Positions 15,273-17,247 of a DNA stretch of 17,247 nucleotides are shown one piece after another (the stretch's first letter is position 1; every line of letters begins with the position of its first letter). The position numbers were made by a program, and so were the translations under genes. The notes beneath the pieces are model-generated. The model was not told the DNA's origin, ran no database searches, and was given only the letters and a program-made list of their open reading frames with translations. The DNA is from an uncultured Paludibacter sp. (GTDB lineage: Bacteria > Bacteroidota > Bacteroidia > Bacteroidales > Paludibacteraceae): the NCBI GenBank assembly GCA_937927845.1, contig CALFXE010000187.1, positions 1 through 17,247 on the forward strand, written 5' to 3'.

Positions 15273-16104
15273 TTTCGTTTAATTTTTTCAGAATTTCTTT
15301 TGTTTTTTGGAGTTGAGTTTTCAATTCAGGGTCTTGTGTTTTTACTGAGATTCGTTCAATTTTTTTGATATAGTTTTTAAAGAAATTATTATTCTCTTCT
15401 GCGATTTTCAAACTATAATTCTCAAATTCAGTCAATAATAATTTTGTGAATTTATACATTTTAGAAATAACATTTATAAATCCAGTAAATTTTGCAAAAA
15501 TCTGTTCGGTATCTAATGATTTAAGCATTTCATAATATTTCAAAGGTTCCTTGTCGTAATGAACCGTTAGATTTCGAATATTTTTTACTGATTCAAAATG
15601 CTTGTTGTAAAAGTCTTCAAGTTCATTTGTAATTACTTCATAATCTTGAATCAAATTAGGAAACATGGTTACTGACTTTTTGATATTTTTATACCAAAAA
15701 GATTTCAATCTTTCCGAGTAGTCAAAATCTCTATTTTCTTCGACCTTAACAAAATTGTAAATTTTCTTGTAACCTTCATTAATTACAACAACACCTTGTT
15801 TCAATGAGAATAGTTTCTCATATTCTGTTTTTCCATTGACAAATACGCTAACTATTACAGATAAATCTAAATGTAGAATTGTTATAAACATATTATACTC
15901 AATAACTTTCTTTAGCTCAATTAAACTGTCTACAGTCGCAATAGAACTATTTGAATCTGTGTTCGATTTTAGAAATTTGATTGTCTTTTCAATACTTATT
16001 ATATATCTCTCAAAATCAGATAGATTTAAATAAAATGAGCTTAGGGTTTGTTGTGCACCAGTCCTAATTTTTTCTTCAGTTTCAGGTGAAATTATTTGAT
16101 TCAT
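15268..16104 (-). CDS. Helical protein of unknown function with a HEPN-type R-N-x3-H motif
   Basis: I do not recognise this 278-residue protein from its overall sequence. It is soluble, very rich in Lys, Glu, Asn and Ile, has no signal peptide or membrane span, and appears almost wholly helical. Around residues 160-185 it reads ELEDFYNKHFESVKNIRNLTVHYD. Arg177-Asn178 and His182 give an R-x4-H pattern with a polar residue after Arg, as in HEPN domain ribonucleases found in toxin and phage-defence systems. The tail (about 235-278) looks like a coiled coil. The ATG at 16104 is six bases after the stop of the upstream gene, so the two are probably translated from one mRNA. Its stop overlaps the putative attC core. 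The HEPN call rests on one motif and helical content and could be wrong. Confidence 0.7.
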   Translation of the reverse strand: MNQIISPETEEKIRTGAQQTLSSFYLNLSDFERYIISIEKTIKFLKSNTDSNSSIATVDSLIELKKVIEYNMFITILHLDLSVIVSVFVNGKTEYEKLFSLKQGVVVINEGYKKIYNFVKVEENRDFDYSERLKSFWYKNIKKSVTMFPNLIQDYEVITNELEDFYNKHFESVKNIRNLTVHYDKEPLKYYEMLKSLDTEQIFAKFTGFINVISKMYKFTKLLLTEFENYSLKIAEENNNFFKNYIKKIERISVKTQDPELKTQLQKTKEILKKLNEI

Positions 16105-16110
16105 TTGAAA

Positions 16111-17136
16111 TTAGTTTTGTATAGTTTTTAAAATACCATTTTCAAAATATAAATAATTTCCATTCCCATAAACCCATTGTTCATGAGCGCCATAACTACC
16201 GCTTGTTTTGTTTATTTCTTCTGGTTCTCCCCAAGATTCGATACACATTTGTTTTGTAAATCCAATCCTAACTTTTCCTTCAATTATTAGTTTAGAATTT
16301 TGTTGACCATACTTTTTCATCAATTTGTTGTTGTAGGCAATTCTATCATTATGTTCTTCTAATGTTTCTAGTTTCATGTGTCCAGTCAAAAGCTTGTATA
16401 GATAAATGAAAGATTTCCCAAATTGTGGATTCTCAAGAATCACAATTATTTCATTATATTGACCATCTTCAAGTGATACGTCTACACATTTCCATTTTGT
16501 CCCTTTAGGAATATCCTTTCTGTCTGAGCCTTTAACAATATCATTCAAGTCACCTTCTTCTGATCCAGGAAGCCTATTGTTTAAATAATAATATTCTTTA
16601 CCAACATAAAGTTTCTTTAATTTTTCAAAATAGCCGAGTGTAATGAAATCATCGAAATGATTTATATATTCCTTAGTTAACAAATAGACTTTATCTTTGC
16701 TCTCTGTTTCAATCAATTCTAATAAGAACTTCTTCTTATCCCAAGAATATTCGGATTTGTTATTGAGAATTATTCTGTTCACATAAAAAGACTTCCCTTT
16801 TAGAGCTTCATAGTCACATACTTCATATTTACTACCATCTTTAGGTTGAATGGCTTTATAAGGTTTATTATTGTACTCTTCAAAGATTGGGTTACAATAT
16901 AGCAAACTCAAATAACCTCCTCGTTCTTTTGCGAGTTTATTTTCTTTTAAATAAATCGTTTGCCCTATATGTTGAAAAGCATTTTCTGAATTGATATTAG
17001 ATAAACTGTCATATAATATTTTAGTCTCAACACCTGTTTTTTCAGGTTCAACTTTGAGTTTGGTTATCTGTGCATCTAAATTTATAGAAAAAATCAAAGA
17101 GAAAATAATTAGTTTTCTTAAATGTCTATTTTTCAT
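16111..17136 (-). CDS. Secreted protein of unknown function with BamE-like C-terminal segment
   Basis: The start is taken at ATG 17136 because MKNRHLRKLIIFSLIFSINLDAQ forms a clear signal peptide; ATG codons further upstream would read through the attC-like core. The mature protein (341 residues with signal) has no lipobox, so it should be periplasmic or surface-exposed. Most of it (about 25-280) is of mixed character and unknown to me, with short beta-like stretches such as KGKSFYVNRIIL and KGTKWKCVDVSLEDG. The last 55 residues (VRIGFTKQMCIESWGEPEEI, then SYGAHEQWVYG and YLYFENGILKTIQN) follow the pattern of SmpA/BamE-like domains: Gly-Met/Phe-Thr, Trp-Gly-x-Pro, then a Tyr/Trp-rich sheet. 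Such tails are common in hypothetical proteins of Bacteroidota. It is the first gene of a two-gene unit with the HEPN-like gene. Function is unknown. Confidence 0.75.
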   Translation of the reverse strand: MKNRHLRKLIIFSLIFSINLDAQITKLKVEPEKTGVETKILYDSLSNINSENAFQHIGQTIYLKENKLAKERGGYLSLLYCNPIFEEYNNKPYKAIQPKDGSKYEVCDYEALKGKSFYVNRIILNNKSEYSWDKKKFLLELIETESKDKVYLLTKEYINHFDDFITLGYFEKLKKLYVGKEYYYLNNRLPGSEEGDLNDIVKGSDRKDIPKGTKWKCVDVSLEDGQYNEIIVILENPQFGKSFIYLYKLLTGHMKLETLEEHNDRIAYNNKLMKKYGQQNSKLIIEGKVRIGFTKQMCIESWGEPEEINKTSGSYGAHEQWVYGNGNYLYFENGILKTIQN

Positions 17137-17188
17137 AATTGAATCATGTTTTGAGATTATACTGCTGATTTTCTTTTTTTTATAATGG

Positions 17189-17247
17189 GGCATAACGGCA
17201 GTCCGTCTAAAAACCGTCATTATCACCCAAATACACGGCAAAAATAC
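17189..17247 (-). repeat. Second attC-like core at the right edge of the window
   Basis: Minus-strand sequence ends CTGCCGTTATGCC (core GTTATGCC, 17196-17189) after a region with repeated CCGT/ACGG palindromic pieces (ACGG at 17195-17198 pairing with CCGT at 17203-17206; further copies at 17214 and 17232). It would be the end of the preceding cassette. The signal peptide start of the adjacent gene lies 53 bases downstream. The other half of the site would be outside the window. Confidence 0.35.

Noticed and set aside
17137..17241. Extended start of the rightmost gene at 17241
   Set aside because: The extra 35 residues would come before a clear signal peptide and would be read from the attC-like core; the ATG at 17136 fits a secreted protein.

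Overview
The window looks like a chromosomal segment of an AT-rich Bacteroidota, most likely order Bacteroidales. The evidence is near-consensus promoters of the TTTG-N19-21-TAnnTTTG type in front of several genes, the absence of clear Shine-Dalgarno sites, and the style of the proteins (a GHL10 lipid-exported hydrolase, an OMF/MFP/RND efflux operon led by a TetR regulator). The species cannot be named from this sequence.

Left part (1-2009). A decayed IS5-like transposase with an internal deletion and two nonsense codons lies at 181-508. It is followed by two leftward genes, a small cupin protein and hisA. Arrays of 7-bp and 8-bp tandem repeats flank the cupin gene and fill what appears to be its leader.

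Middle part (2010-7612). Four rightward genes encode a type II NADH dehydrogenase, a DHA2-type MFS exporter, a secreted GHL10 hydrolase-like protein and a membrane acyltransferase. They look like separate transcription units, and an array with nine perfect TTTACTA copies separates the MFS gene from the hydrolase gene.

Efflux operon (7613-13982). A TetR regulator, a TolC-like outer-membrane protein, a lipoprotein adaptor and an RND pump are closely spaced (gaps of 10, 19 and 26 bases). Together they would form one tripartite multidrug exporter. The regulator's promoter overlaps a 19-bp palindrome that is a good candidate for autoregulation.

Right part (13983-17247). A hairpin-rich intergenic stretch leads into a group II intron remnant (about 14401-15257). 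Its ribozyme ends are recognisable (5' end; domains V and VI), but its reverse transcriptase/maturase gene has lost two large blocks and carries one frameshift. When the intron is removed in the mind, the flanks join into an attC-like palindrome whose outer arm overlaps the stop codon of the next gene. Two leftward genes of unknown function follow: a helical protein with an R-N-x3-H HEPN-type motif and a secreted protein with a BamE-like C-terminal segment. A second attC-like core (GTTATGCC, minus strand) lies upstream of them. I read this as a two-gene integron-type cassette whose attC was invaded by a group II intron in the opposite orientation. This is an inference, and no integrase is present in the window.

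A separate theme is that short tandem repeats start within a few bases of, or overlap, stop codons at several places (602, 3305, 4762, 10839, 13982). Three of the arrays share one degenerate heptamer family.
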